From positions 1 to 42,867 of the forward strand of contig REBL01000187.1 of NCBI GenBank assembly GCA_007692755.1: DNA of 42,867 bases. The letters are read 5' to 3'. Position 1 is the first letter of the stretch. Each line of letters starts with the position of its first letter. This stretch comes from Nodularia sp. (in: cyanobacteria). Its GTDB lineage: Bacteria; Cyanobacteriota; Cyanobacteriia; Cyanobacteriales; Nostocaceae. The position numbers and the translations under genes are program-made. Under the pieces are notes generated by a model that was given only the letters and a program-made list of their open reading frames with translations, ran no database searches and had not been told where the DNA came from. Positions 8,468 to 17,781 of this stretch are shown here, piece by piece.

Positions 8468-8821
8468 CTAAATCTCTAATTTGCCTCGAATGATTTTTTC
8501 ATCTCTAAAGCCTACCAGTATGGCTGTGCCATCTTTGACGAAAAGTGGACGTTTGAGCAGCATGGCATCTTGAGCGAATGCGTCAATCCACTGTTCGTCA
8601 GTCCAAGTTTTCTTTTCTTCACCTAAAGCACGGTATGATTGTCCAGAAGTGTTACGCATGGGCGCAAAACCCAAGGACTTCACCCAGTTTTGAATCATGT
8701 CACGGGTGGGCGGCGTTTCTTTGGTATTAATGAACTCATAGTCAATGCTGTTGTCTTGGAGCCACGTAAAAGCTTTTTTACAAGTGCCACAGTTGGGGAT
8801 ACCGTAAACCTGAAGGGACAT
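8468..8821 (-). CDS. ArsC/Spx-family thioredoxin-fold protein
   Basis: 117 residues, the normal size for the ArsC/Spx/YffB family. A CxxC motif (C11-G-T-C14, in IPNCGTCKKAF) is followed by WLQDNSIDYEF and a C-terminal ILVGFRDEKI segment, as in YffB/Spx-like reductases. The family includes glutathione-dependent arsenate reductases and Spx regulators; the spacing here is closest to the YffB-like reductase group. It converges on the integrase gene and looks like a housekeeping-type cargo gene. Confidence 0.8.
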   Translation of the reverse strand: MSLQVYGIPNCGTCKKAFTWLQDNSIDYEFINTKETPPTRDMIQNWVKSLGFAPMRNTSGQSYRALGEEKKTWTDEQWIDAFAQDAMLLKRPLFVKDGTAILVGFRDEKIIRGKLEI

Positions 8822-8979
8822 AAAAAGTTAATCAACAATTTCCATGACATATATATACATGGTTAGTTTAACTTCTGGCGATGGTGCGGCGCGCGATCGC
8901 GCTGAGGCAATCAATCAATTACGGTGGGGTGTAGTACATCGCCTACGGTAGAGTAGAATGCCATCATTCACAGTTAAGA

Positions 8980-9633
8980 TCACTTGACGGGGTAATATAA
9001 TCCATCGTCACCAAAACGCCAGCCACGAGTACCAGGATCTCGATGACGGCTCCATGACTCGAACTCAGATGGTGTGAGATTTTCTCGCTCCCTAGACAAA
9101 CTTAATTCATCAACACCCAATCTGCGAGCTAAACTTTCACCGGTGCAGAAGTTAAGTTCTACTTGTCTTCCGTGGAATGGATGAGATGATGAAAATTGTC
9201 TTCTGCCTGTATTTCCTTGGTGACGCAGCTGCCCAAGTGTATGATTAATTTGGGCAAGGCTTTTGGTAACAGTTTCTAACTTTTGTTCCAAGTGACTCGG
9301 TTGTTGTGCTTGTTGTTGAGGTGATGTCGATTCTATACCCTGTTCTATACTCTGGGTGAGATCCCCCAACATTGTTTCAATTTGTTGCAAGCGATTTTCT
9401 ACACTGTTTGTATTATGTACCTGATTTGCTTCCAGTGCTGAAAGTCGGTTGATGACGTGGTGTAGAACATTTTCTATACTATGTTCAGCGACTTCCGTTT
9501 GCTCCAGGACTTGATGTAGACTTTGGACTACTAACTCTGTAGCTGAGGTGTTGCGTTTTTTGGCTTCGGCTCTAAGTGCTTCAACTAAAGATTTGGGAAG
9601 TTTAAAATTTACCGATTCCCGTTCTATGACCAT
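8980..9633 (-). CDS. Ribbon-helix-helix-like protein with coiled coil
   Basis: 217 residues from the ATG at 9633; a start at 9702 would add 23 residues of unlikely sequence. The first about 45 residues (SVNFKLPKSLVEALRAEAKKR, then NTSATELVVQSL) look like a ribbon-helix-helix DNA-binding domain. A long coiled coil follows (about 50-140). The C-terminus (LARRLGVDELSLSRERE, then DPGTRGW and YYPV) resembles a motif I have seen in other cyanobacterial DNA-binding proteins. It is divergent from hsdM, so it could regulate that operon or itself. Confidence 0.6.
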   Translation of the reverse strand: MVIERESVNFKLPKSLVEALRAEAKKRNTSATELVVQSLHQVLEQTEVAEHSIENVLHHVINRLSALEANQVHNTNSVENRLQQIETMLGDLTQSIEQGIESTSPQQQAQQPSHLEQKLETVTKSLAQINHTLGQLRHQGNTGRRQFSSSHPFHGRQVELNFCTGESLARRLGVDELSLSRERENLTPSEFESWSRHRDPGTRGWRFGDDGLYYPVK

Positions 9634-9702
9634 GAAAACACCCGCACTCCAGCAATACCCTTCTTTACTTAGCTTACAGCTTGTTGGTATGTCTGTTGCC
9701 AT

Positions 9703-9886
9703 CTGTGTTTTCTACCTGACTGTGGCAAAGGTCTCTATTGCGGCGGATTCGCTTCCTCAATTTTAGGCTAGAGACAAATGCGATCGCTTCCCCGGACTCA
9801 CTTTACCCAAAACGCACTTTATGAGATTAGCACTCAACACAGGGTATACTGGCAAAGCATTGAATGTCGCACACTAAACATCTGCT
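9703..9886. promoter_or_regulatory. Divergent intergenic region before hsdM
   Basis: About 180 bp separating the ribbon-helix-helix-like gene and hsdM. It should hold promoters for both directions. A HIP1-like sequence (GCGATCGC) spans 9780-9787. I see no convincing -35/-10 pair or palindrome. Confidence 0.3.
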
Positions 9887-11431
9887 ATGGGCAAACTGAC
9901 ACTGCCACAATTGGAACGTCATTTATTCTCCGCAGCTGATATTCTGCGTGGGAAGATGGATGCTTCCGATTTTAAAGAATACATCTTTGGGATGCTGTTC
10001 CTAAAACGTGCCTCTGATGTGTTTGAGCCGCAGTATGAGCAAATATTACAGCAGAACTTGCAAAAAGGACGCACAGAGGAAGAAGCGAAACTCAGAGCAG
10101 AAAGTCCTACAAGCTACAAAGAGACTTTTTTCGTGCCAGAACAAGCACGTTGGGCATATATTCGGGACGAACTGCATAAAAATGTTGGTCAAGGACTTAC
10201 TGATGCCCTCAAAGCATTGCAAAACAGTAATAAAGCCTTAGATGGGGTATTAGGACACATTGACTTCAACCGCAAAGCTGGGCAAAGTTCCATTTCAGAT
10301 GTCAAGCTACGGCAGTTAATTCAACACTTCAATAAATATCGCTTGCGGAATGAAGATTTTGTCTTCCCTGACTTATTGGGTGCTGCTTATGAATATTTGA
10401 TTAAACAATTTGCAGATTCCGCAGGTAAAAAAGGCGGTGAATTTTATACCCCCCGTGAAGTCGTGCAGCTAATGGTGCGCTTATTAAAACCCCAGGCAGG
10501 AATGTCAATTTATGACCCCTGTTGTGGTTCTGGTGGTATGCTCATTCAGTCTAAGCAATATGTTGAAGAAAGCAGTGGCGATTCCCAAAATTTATCTTTG
10601 AATGGGCAAGATAATAACGGTGGTGTGTGGGCAGTTTGTAAAATTAATATGCTCCTGCATGGAATTAGAGATGGAGATATTCACAACGACGATACCCTAT
10701 TTAATCCCCTGCACGTTGACGACGGACAACTGAAACAATTTGACCGCGTAATTAGTAACCCGCCATTTTCCCAAAACTACACCCGTGATGGCATGAAATT
10801 TACAGGGCGATTTACACATGGTTATTGTCCTGAAACGGGTAAAAAAGCTGATTTAATGTTTGCTCAACATATGTTGGCAGTTCTCAAACCAGATGGCATG
10901 ATGGCCACAGTTATGCCACATGGGGTATTATTCCGGGGTGGTGAAGAAAAGAAAATCCGCGAAAGTTTTATTAACAATGATCTTCTAGAAGCAGTCATTG
11001 GTTTACCGCCCAATTTATTTTACGGTACTGGTATTCCTGCCTGTATTTTGGTGCTGCGTCCCCAAGGTGCTAAACCAGAGGAACGGCAAGGTAAAGTATT
11101 ATTTATCAACGCCGATGCTGAATATTATGCAGGACGCGCACAAAATTATTTGCGTCCAGAACATATTGAAAAAATCACCTGGGTATTTGAAAATTTTGTT
11201 TCTTTACCTGGATATTCCACAATTGTCACCAAGGAAGAATTAGCCAATAAAGATAACAATTATAATTGCAATATTCGCCGTTATGCTGATAACGCCCCAC
11301 CACCAGAACCCCATGATGTCCGAGCGCATTTATTGGGGGGAATTCCTCAAGTAGAAGTAGCAGCAAAATCACCCCTGCTTAACACGCATGGTTTTGATGC
11401 TAACCGCATATTAACAGCGAAAAATGATTGA
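9887..11431 (+). CDS. hsdM: Type I methyltransferase HsdM, catalytic part
   Basis: 514 residues. The N-terminal HsdM helical domain ([20 protein letters not shown]) is followed by the N6-adenine methylase domain with the SAM motif DPCCGSGG (210-217) and the catalytic NPPF (291-294). The protein ends at [16 protein letters not shown]. In longer relatives I know, similar sequence continues directly into a conserved C-terminal domain, which here is a separate ORF starting 118 nt downstream. Together with hsdS and hsdR it would make a type I restriction-modification system that methylates adenine in a bipartite target. Confidence 0.9.
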   Translation: MGKLTLPQLERHLFSAADILRGKMDASDFKEYIFGMLFLKRASDVFEPQYEQILQQNLQKGRTEEEAKLRAESPTSYKETFFVPEQARWAYIRDELHKNVGQGLTDALKALQNSNKALDGVLGHIDFNRKAGQSSISDVKLRQLIQHFNKYRLRNEDFVFPDLLGAAYEYLIKQFADSAGKKGGEFYTPREVVQLMVRLLKPQAGMSIYDPCCGSGGMLIQSKQYVEESSGDSQNLSLNGQDNNGGVWAVCKINMLLHGIRDGDIHNDDTLFNPLHVDDGQLKQFDRVISNPPFSQNYTRDGMKFTGRFTHGYCPETGKKADLMFAQHMLAVLKPDGMMATVMPHGVLFRGGEEKKIRESFINNDLLEAVIGLPPNLFYGTGIPACILVLRPQGAKPEERQGKVLFINADAEYYAGRAQNYLRPEHIEKITWVFENFVSLPGYSTIVTKEELANKDNNYNCNIRRYADNAPPPEPHDVRAHLLGGIPQVEVAAKSPLLNTHGFDANRILTAKND

Positions 11432-11487
11432 TGATGGCTTTAATTTTACAATTAATTTCTCACCCTTTGGTGAAAATGTGCTTCTAT

Positions 11488-11525
11488 AATTTATTTGAGA
11501 TGAACGATTAGAATTTATTTGAGAT
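11488..11525 (+). repeat. Direct repeat between the two hsdM parts
   Basis: Two copies of AATTTATTTGAGAT (11488-11501 and 11512-11525), 24 bp apart, in the short gap separating the HsdM catalytic ORF from its C-terminal-domain ORF. This small tandem duplication may be linked to the event that split the gene. Confidence 0.6.
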
Positions 11526-11549
11526 TGACAACTGATTTTTACAGAATAA

Positions 11550-12617
11550 ATGAGCGATTATTTGGATTTTATTCCTGCCATTACCGAACGTTCCCAAATT
11601 AAAACTTTTATGGAAACGGATATCGGTGTAAAGCAACAAGAACAGAAGTTATATGACACTTTTGCTACTTGGTGGCAACTACACTCACCCAATTTAGCTG
11701 CATTACCACAAACAAAAAAAGTGATGGAACTCCGCGCTGAGTTTATGAGTTCCTTCGTTACGATTTTAGAACCTGTGGGACTACTGGACAGGTTTAAAGT
11801 TGCGGGTGTAATTGCCAGTTGGTGGGATGAAGTCAAGTATGAATTGAGAACATTATCTGAATCTAATTTTGGTGGTTTAGTTGATAGTTGGGTAGATACA
11901 ATTAAAGATGCCCTAGAAAAAGATGATGATGATAAGAAAAAACAGGAAAAATTTAACCCCCTCGAACATAAATTAGTCCTGCGGTTAATGCCCAATTATT
12001 TAGAAGATATAGCCGATGCTGAGGCGCTGATTGCAGATTTAGAACAGCAAAAAGCAGCATTTGAACGCGGTGATGAGGCAGAAGGTGAGACAGGTGATGA
12101 GGATGAAGCAGAAGCAGTTAATTATGTCAAGCAATTAGAGATGGTGTTAAAAACTCTGAAGAATGCTATTAAAGAACCAAAGAAAGAACTTAAAAGTTTG
12201 AAAAAATCGCCTTTATTGCATGGTGATAAAATTGCCGAAATTGAGGCTTTTATTGCTGAGAATGAAACAGAAATTAAGGCTATAGAGTTACAGTTAGAAC
12301 CTTATAAAGAAATTAATCGACAATTGCGAGAAGCCAAGACGCAGTTAAGGACTTTAAAAAATGGATTAGTCCAGCTTTTAGAAACTGCACGGACAAATTT
12401 GACTGAGGTTGAATGTCAAGATTTGGTATTAGGAATATTCAAGGATGGGTTAATTAGTGAATTGGATCGATATATGACTGCACACCGACAGGAGGTAATT
12501 GCAGCAGTAGAAAATTGGTGGGATAAATATCGGGTAAATTTGCAGAATATTGAGTCAGAACGGGATAGTGCAGCGCAACAGTTGAGTGAGTTTATGCGGG
12601 GGTTGGGATATGTGTGA
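11550..12617 (+). CDS. HsdM C-terminal domain as separate ORF
   Basis: 355 residues, acidic and largely helical, with a long coiled coil (about 150-275). It begins SDYLDFIPAITERSQIK and contains GLLDRFKVAGVIASWWDEV and, near the end, ENWWDKYRV. I recall these as hallmarks of the C-terminal extension of large (about 850-residue) HsdM proteins. It sits between hsdM and hsdS and overlaps hsdS by 8 nt. It probably still assembles with HsdM in trans. I see no catalytic motif of its own. Confidence 0.7.
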   Translation: MSDYLDFIPAITERSQIKTFMETDIGVKQQEQKLYDTFATWWQLHSPNLAALPQTKKVMELRAEFMSSFVTILEPVGLLDRFKVAGVIASWWDEVKYELRTLSESNFGGLVDSWVDTIKDALEKDDDDKKKQEKFNPLEHKLVLRLMPNYLEDIADAEALIADLEQQKAAFERGDEAEGETGDEDEAEAVNYVKQLEMVLKTLKNAIKEPKKELKSLKKSPLLHGDKIAEIEAFIAENETEIKAIELQLEPYKEINRQLREAKTQLRTLKNGLVQLLETARTNLTEVECQDLVLGIFKDGLISELDRYMTAHRQEVIAAVENWWDKYRVNLQNIESERDSAAQQLSEFMRGLGYV

Positions 12618-13920
12618 TCTTGTTGTGGAAAATGAAGAGTTTCAAGATTCGCCACTTGGGAAGATTCCAAAAGATTGGGAAGTATCTCCTATTGAAGATA
12701 AACTTCAGCGTATTATTGACTATCGAGGAAAAACACCAGAGAAAACTACTTCTGGTGTTCCTTTAGTTACTGCCAAAAATGTTCGTGATGGATATTTAGA
12801 TACAGAGCCACAAGAATATATTAATGAAAAAGACTATGATTTATGGATGAGACGAGGGCTTCCAAATCCTGGAGATGTTTTATTTACAACTGAAGCACCA
12901 CTGGGAAATGTTGCACGAGTTCCCAGTTATAAAATTGCTCTGGCTCAACGCCTTTTAACTCTTTGCCCTAATCCTAATGAACTTGATGCCGGTTATTTAT
13001 TTTGGCTTCTGAACTGGTTAGATTCACGTCAAAAGTTTGAACAAAAATCTACTGGATCAACTGTTTTAGGTATTAAACAATCAGTATTTCGCAAAATTTT
13101 ATTTCGATTTCCTCCATTACCTGAACAGCAACGTATTGCTGAAATATTGGATAAGGTGGATAATGCGATCGCACACACAGCTTCTCTGATTTCCAAACTT
13201 AAACAAATCAAAGCCGGACTCCTGCACGATTTACTCACACGCGGGTTAGATGAAAACGGACAACTGAGAAATCCACAAGCACATCCTGAACAGTTTCAAG
13301 ATTCACCACTGGGTATGATTCCGAAAGATTGGAATATAGTAGATTTACTATCCTTGTGCGATAAAATTACTGATGGTTCACACCAATCAGTTAAAACATC
13401 AGATAGTGGTGTTCCCTTTTTGTATGTTTCTTGTGTGAGAGATGGGCAAATACTTTGGGAACAAGCTGCAAAAATATCAGAAAAAATTTATATAGAAATT
13501 TCTAAAGGTCGAGAACCTTTACAGGGATTAATTTTGTATACTGCTGTTGGTTCTTATGGACACGCTGCTTTAGTTAAAAATAATCGTAAGTTTAGCTTTC
13601 AAAGACACATTGCTTATGTTCTTCCTAATATTGAAATCATAATACCTGAATATTTAGTTACATTTTTAAATAGTTCACATTGTCGAAAGTATGCGGATAA
13701 AGTTGCTTTAGGAAATGCTCAAAAAACTGTAACATTAAATGCGTTGTCAAGTTTTCCTATTGTTTTACCCGAATGGGAAGAACAACAACGAATTACTGAA
13801 ATTATCAACAAACACGACACACGCATCTGCAAAGAAGAAGCTTACCTTAATAAACTGAAACTGCAAAAACAAGGATTAATACACGACCTCTTAACCGGAA
13901 AAGTGCGAGTCAAAAACTAA
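12610..13920 (+). CDS. hsdS: Type I specificity subunit HsdS
   Basis: Start taken at ATG 12610, overlapping the upstream stop (ATGTGTGA); a GTG at 12586 is possible but would overlap more. 436 residues with the classical duplicated layout. Each half opens with FQDSPLG-x-IPKDW, holds a target-recognition domain, and ends with a conserved helix (LPEQQRIAEILDKVD, then PEWEEQQRITEIINKHD). Each recognition domain should read one half of a bipartite DNA target. The gene is complete, with no sign of domain swapping by inversion. Confidence 0.9.
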   Translation: MCDLVVENEEFQDSPLGKIPKDWEVSPIEDKLQRIIDYRGKTPEKTTSGVPLVTAKNVRDGYLDTEPQEYINEKDYDLWMRRGLPNPGDVLFTTEAPLGNVARVPSYKIALAQRLLTLCPNPNELDAGYLFWLLNWLDSRQKFEQKSTGSTVLGIKQSVFRKILFRFPPLPEQQRIAEILDKVDNAIAHTASLISKLKQIKAGLLHDLLTRGLDENGQLRNPQAHPEQFQDSPLGMIPKDWNIVDLLSLCDKITDGSHQSVKTSDSGVPFLYVSCVRDGQILWEQAAKISEKIYIEISKGREPLQGLILYTAVGSYGHAALVKNNRKFSFQRHIAYVLPNIEIIIPEYLVTFLNSSHCRKYADKVALGNAQKTVTLNALSSFPIVLPEWEEQQRITEIINKHDTRICKEEAYLNKLKLQKQGLIHDLLTGKVRVKN

Positions 13921-13964
13921 GACTCGCTAATTAGCTTTTTAGCTCCCACCTTGACTTTTATCAG

Positions 13965-13992
13965 TTATTATAGTATGATTGTACTATAATAA
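13965..13992. promoter_or_regulatory. 11-bp inverted repeat, operator or terminator
   Basis: TTATTATAGTA and TACTATAATAA separated by 6 nt (TGATTG), 45 bp after hsdS and upstream of the toxin-antitoxin pair. It is A/T-rich with no T-run after it. An operator bound by the HigA-like antitoxin is as likely as a terminator. A related half-site (ATAGTATAAT) lies near 14150. Confidence 0.45.
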
Positions 13993-14153
13993 AGCCAGTC
14001 TCACCCTTAAAACACAAGAATGCTGCTTTTAGCATTATCACACCTGAATTACAGAAACTTTAGATAAAATTCTTCAAACTCTCAAATCACCAGTTACAAG
14101 AAGATTTACAATAAAATAACAGCCATTCACCCCAAAGCTGAATTTACCCATAG

Positions 14154-14159
14154 TATAAT
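14154..14159 (+). promoter_or_regulatory. -10 box (TATAAT) of toxin-antitoxin operon
   Basis: A consensus TATAAT lies 40 bp before the GTG at 14200 and overlaps the alternative ATG at 14158. A transcript starting about 7 nt downstream would exclude that ATG, which supports the GTG start. No good -35 is visible, so the promoter may need an activator or be weak. Confidence 0.4.
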
Positions 14160-14199
14160 GCTTAATTCAGTGCATTTTACTAGGGGGGTGAGTAGCTCT

Positions 14200-14499
14200 G
14201 TGCGTTTTTATTTCCAGAAGAAAAAAATTGAAGCACTTTACACAGAAGAAAAAAATGCTCACAAATACCCAGGAGTGGTTGACGACTTCTTTGAAGTCAT
14301 GGCAATTATTGACGCTGCTGTAGACGAACGAGACTTGTATGCCCAAAAAGGATTGAGATTTGAAAAACTACAAGGAAAACGTGGAAAGGAGGGACAACGT
14401 TCTCTGCGTTTAAATGCTCAGTGGCGTTTAATTGTCACCTTGGCTGAGGATGAACAAGGAAACTACTTGACAATTATTGATATCGAAGACTACCACTAA
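14200..14499 (+). CDS. RelE/HigB-type toxin
   Basis: 99 residues from GTG 14200, chosen because a strong purine-rich ribosome site (GGGGGGTGAG) precedes it and relatives begin with a similar MRF-aromatic-F strand. Typical RelE-superfamily features are DERDLYAQKGLRFEKLQGKR and SLRLNAQWRLIV, ending in IDIEDYH. Such toxins are ribosome-dependent mRNA endonucleases. The gene is followed 26 nt later by a HigA-like antitoxin. The pair lies between hsdS and the reverse transcriptase and would favour retention of the plasmid. Confidence 0.8.
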   Translation: MRFYFQKKKIEALYTEEKNAHKYPGVVDDFFEVMAIIDAAVDERDLYAQKGLRFEKLQGKRGKEGQRSLRLNAQWRLIVTLAEDEQGNYLTIIDIEDYH

Positions 14500-14525
14500 C
14501 ACCACGCAGCAGGGGAAACAGGAAT

Positions 14526-15608
14526 ATGAACCAAAAACTAGCACCAGCAAGAGTACCAACACCAGGAAGAATTTTAAGTCGAGAACTAGAAGCGCGGGGG
14601 TGGACACAGAAAGACCTAGCCGAAATCATGGGTCGTCCAGTGCAAACCATCAACGAAATTATTCGCGGTAATAAGCAAATTACTCCAGAAACAGCCCTGG
14701 AACTTTCCCAAGCCTTTGGGACATCACCAGAATTTTGGACAAACTTAGAAGCCAAATATCGCTTGCATTTAGCAAGTAAACAAAAAACCGAGCCAGATAT
14801 AGCCCGTAAAAGCCGTTTATATACCCTTGCTCCCATACCAGAACTGATTAAAAATAATTGGATTCCCAAAACCAATTCCTTAGATGAATTAGAGCAGCAA
14901 GTTTGTAACTTTTTAGGCATATTATCTTTAAATGAAACCCCAAAATTAGATGTTAACTTTCGTTGCTCACAGCATCTAGAGCCAGAAGAAACATCACAAA
15001 TAGTTTGGGTTAAACGAGTAGAAAACCTAGCCAAACAGCAAACTATTGCGTCTTTTGACCGTTCACAGTTAGAAGCAGCGATACCCACAATTCTCACCCA
15101 TGCTGCACAACTAGAAAACATTGTACATATTCCTAAATTACTCACAGATTTAGGAGTACATTTTGTCATTGTCCCCCACCTCAGTAAAACCTATTTAGAT
15201 GGTGCAGCCTTCTATTTAAACAATAATCCTGTTGTCGCCTTGACATTGAGATATGACAGAATTGACTCATTTTGGTTTACACTCCTGCATGAGTTAGCAC
15301 ATATTGCTCTAGGACATCAAGGAGCTTACTTAGATAATTTAGAAGCATTAGCAGGAAATGAAGAAGAACAAGCAGCTAATGAACAAGCAGCCAATTGGTT
15401 AATAGAAACTCAAGCCTTAAACAACTTTGTTGGTAAAACTGGAAGATTCTTTTCACGCCGTGCAATTGAAGAATTTGCCCAAACACAACAACGACATCCA
15501 GGTATTATTCTGGGGCGGTTACATCATGAAGAAATAGTTCCGCAAAAAAATATGAGAGCATTACTTGTAAAAGTAAGTCCCTTATTAGAACAATGGATTG
15601 ATAAATAA
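14526..15608 (+). CDS. HigA antitoxin fused to ImmA/IrrE metallopeptidase
   Basis: 360 residues. An XRE-type HTH of HigA type occupies about residues 20-75 (WTQKDLAEIMGRPVQTINEI, then FGTSPEFW). The C-terminal ImmA/IrrE zinc metallopeptidase domain carries HELAH at 255-259 followed by IALGH, with downstream acidic residues (NEEEQAANEQAANWL) that can supply the third ligand. The HTH should repress the operon and neutralise the toxin. The peptidase could cleave the antitoxin itself or another regulator in response to a signal. This fusion is known among HigA homologues. Confidence 0.85.
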   Translation: MNQKLAPARVPTPGRILSRELEARGWTQKDLAEIMGRPVQTINEIIRGNKQITPETALELSQAFGTSPEFWTNLEAKYRLHLASKQKTEPDIARKSRLYTLAPIPELIKNNWIPKTNSLDELEQQVCNFLGILSLNETPKLDVNFRCSQHLEPEETSQIVWVKRVENLAKQQTIASFDRSQLEAAIPTILTHAAQLENIVHIPKLLTDLGVHFVIVPHLSKTYLDGAAFYLNNNPVVALTLRYDRIDSFWFTLLHELAHIALGHQGAYLDNLEALAGNEEEQAANEQAANWLIETQALNNFVGKTGRFFSRRAIEEFAQTQQRHPGIILGRLHHEEIVPQKNMRALLVKVSPLLEQWIDK

Positions 15609-15724
15609 TTTAGGCATCATCGTGGCATCCCAACCTGGGGGAAATTAAGCCAAGTTTCAGACACTTAAAATTCTCTAAGCGGACAAAAAACATTTTTGGA
15701 CACGGTGATGACTATTACTATTAT

Positions 15725-16371
15725 TTAGAGTGATTTATCACTATCAATTGTAGGATTGGTAAGACAATTTGATTCTTCGCATGAACAATTTTTTCGCTTA
15801 TGTAGTCTGTAATATTCCTTTTCAAGAGTCACTAAACCCGCTCTCTTAAAATTAGATTTTTGGAGACGTATTTGATAGTTTTTATAAAAATGCTTACAGA
15901 TTTCTTTTCTCATCCATTTATCTACATCGCGGATTTGTTGGATATCTGTTACTACCATAAAAAACGCCATCCAGCTTTTTACTCTTTCTCCACGCACACC
16001 ATTACAGACAGAGCATATTTCTTCACCACGACCAAGGACTTTTTTATTAATAATAAAATTGATAAAACACCCAAATCTGAATAAACATTTTTGATAATTA
16101 TTAAGAGAACCTGGTAGTAAAAATAATAAACGCTCAAAATTATAGCTTGGTTCTTTGGCAATCTTTTCTAAAATTCTCGTTTGAAATCTTTGAATATTTT
16201 GTGATTTAATTCTAATATGTTCTAGTGTAAATTGAAACCCAACAAACTCCAGAGAATTTTTCTCTATATCGACATATTTAGTTTTTCCTTTTTCCATATC
16301 ATTGATGTCAATAGGATGCAAATCAATTTTGAGATTTTTTTCAATTTTTTGAGCAACTTCTTGATGTACTA
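15725..16371 (-). pseudogene. Reverse transcriptase, 3' half (interrupted gene)
   Basis: On the minus strand this frame continues the reverse transcriptase whose 5' half lies at 28905-29753. The first five bases (16371-16367) are the TACTA target duplication. Removing the inserted element and one TACTA joins ...NIPLV to HQEVAQKIEKNL... in frame. This half supplies about 213 residues: the thumb-like segment after the YADD motif (VDIEKNSLEFVGFQFTLEH) and a Cys-containing C-terminal region (CSVCNGVRGERV, later CSCEESNC). An open frame of 220 codons exists with an ATG inside the element, but without the palm domain it cannot be an active polymerase. Confidence 0.8.
16367..16371 (+). repeat. Left target-site duplication TACTA
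   Basis: TACTA immediately precedes the GGGG that begins the left terminal repeat and is matched exactly at 28905-28909. A 5-bp duplication is the rule for Tn3-family transposition. Confidence 0.8.
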
Positions 16372-16664
16372 GGGGTGAAATGAGCAACGGTACAGAAAGT
16401 TACGCTAAGGCTGAAAGTCTTACTGGACAAGCATTCTGCAAATCACTTTTTTGCATCTCAATCATTGTGTCCAGCGCCCTGTTCAAAGTACCAATGAATC
16501 TTAACTCTATTTGGTACGGCAAACGAGTACGGCACAGCAAGGGTTTCAGACTCATATATTTCAGACCCTTCAATTGGTACAGGCTTCTTCCTCATGATCA
16601 GGATGTTGAAAGCAGGTGATCAATTCCTTAACGTAACTTTCTGCTTCACTGCTCATTGAACCCC
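16372..16664. mobile_element. 293-bp TIME-like mini-element
   Basis: 38-bp ends at 16372-16409 and, inverted, 16627-16664 (GGGG then CAATGAGCA; inner TTACGTTAAG). The two repeats agree at most positions. No credible gene lies inside; the open frame seen at 16380-16619 is chance. The DNA after its right end is TAGAT, which does not match TACTA, so the outer pair with 28904 is the unit that last transposed. Its right half aligns without gaps with the right end of the large element: GGCACAGCAA is 124 bp from the outer end in both. Confidence 0.75.
16488..16517. promoter_or_regulatory. Possible resolution-site core in the TIME
   Basis: GTACCA and TGGTAC form an inverted pair separated by 18 bp. 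The corresponding place in the right end has GTACCA and TGGTGC 9 bp apart (28737-28757). Tn3-family elements and TIMEs often carry a res site here, so this may be the crossover region for a recombinase supplied in trans. Evidence is limited to position and symmetry. Confidence 0.3.
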
Positions 16665-16673
16665 TAGATTAAT

Positions 16674-17755
16674 AGATCTCTTGCAGAATTGATTTTGTGT
16701 TATAATAGTCTGTTTTCTTGATCTTAATGGGGTGAGATAACTAAAAAGATTGATGCCTTGGGTATTTGTAGCGATAGTTGTAATCACGGAACGTCTGACA
16801 GAAAAAACATCACCAAAAAAAGATAAAATCACATTCTGTCATTATCAGAATCTGAGGTGATGAAAAAATGAACTATAAATCCATCCAACAACTAAAACCA
16901 AGAGCATTTAAACGCCGCTTTGGAGTGAGAAGAAAGACTTTTAAGAAAATGGTTAAAACTCTAAAAGAATTTCAAACTATTAACAAAAATAACCAAAGTG
17001 GATCGAAACCTCTACTTATAATTGAGGAACAAATTTTAGTTACCTTAGAATATTGGCGAGAGTACCGAACTTATTTTCATATTGCAACAAGTTGGGGAGT
17101 ATCAGAATCAACTATTTGTCGCATTGTTCATCGTATAGAATCAGAACTAATGCTGTCAGGAATGTTTAGGTTGCCTGGGAAAAAAGCCTTGTTAAAAGGT
17201 GGTTTGAGCCAACCTGAAGTAGTGGTAATGGATGTAACTGAAACGCCTATTCAACGTCCAAAAAGAAAACAACAGGAATTTTATTCAGGAAAGAAAAAGC
17301 ATCACACACTCAAAAGCCAATTGATTATTAATCAAGAAACTGGAGAAATTATTTGTACTTTTTTTGGTAAAGGGCGCTGCCATGATTTTGCTTTATTCAA
17401 AGCTAGTGGAGTTCATTTTCATCCGGAAATACAAGGTTTCCACGATAGTGGTTATTAAGGAATTAACCAATATCATAGCAACAGTTACACTCCTAAGAAA
17501 AAGCCTAAAAAGAGAGAACTTTCAACCTTAGAAAAAGACTATAATCGGGTTTTAGCAAAGGCAAGAATTGGCATTGAACACGTCAATCGCCGCCTGAAAA
17601 TTTTTAAGATTTTTGGTGATACATATCGTAATCGCCGTCGTCGTTATGGTCTGCGTTGTAACTTACTAGCAGCAATTTATAACTATGAATTAAATTTAGC
17701 CGTTCCAAAATGCCAACCCTTAACTATAACATAAAAGTAATTTTGCAAGAGGTCT
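16674..17755 (+). mobile_element. IS5-like insertion sequence, inactive
   Basis: About 1,082 bp. The left end AGATCTCTTGCAGAATT and the inverse of the right end (AGACCTCTTGCAAAATT) form imperfect terminal repeats. The base triplet AAT precedes the left end and follows the right end, consistent with a 3-bp target duplication. It holds one transposase reading frame, broken by an in-frame stop. It lies 9 bp inside the large element after the mini-element and abuts a truncated gene on its right, so it probably caused that truncation. Confidence 0.65.
16868..17734 (+). pseudogene. IS5-like DDE transposase with in-frame stop
   Basis: 288 codons interrupted by TAA at 17456-17458. Before it the protein has an N-terminal HTH region (VSESTICRIVHRIE), the first catalytic Asp (VMDVTETPIQR) and the second Asp (HDSGY). 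After it the same frame continues with GINQYHSNSYTPKKKP, the catalytic Glu (IEHVNRRLKIFK) and LLAAIYNYEL. In relatives the HDSGY is followed by Gln, so one CAA-to-TAA change explains the break. Without the Glu the truncated product should be inactive. Confidence 0.75.
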
Positions 17756-17781
17756 AATATTACCCAAGTATGGTTAATTAA

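Noticed and set aside
8888..8900. GCGCGATCGCGC palindrome as an operator
   Set aside because: It is a variant of the HIP1 octamer found throughout the window and typical of cyanobacteria.
15609..15724. Search for group II intron domain V after the reverse transcriptase 3' half
   Set aside because: I saw no AGC/GTTC-type domain V hairpin here, so I did not call a group II intron. A covariance search would decide.
16380..16619. Open frame of 79 codons inside the 293-bp mini-element
   Set aside because: It begins inside the terminal repeat, has no ribosome site or recognisable sequence, and overlaps the conserved non-coding block; taken as chance.
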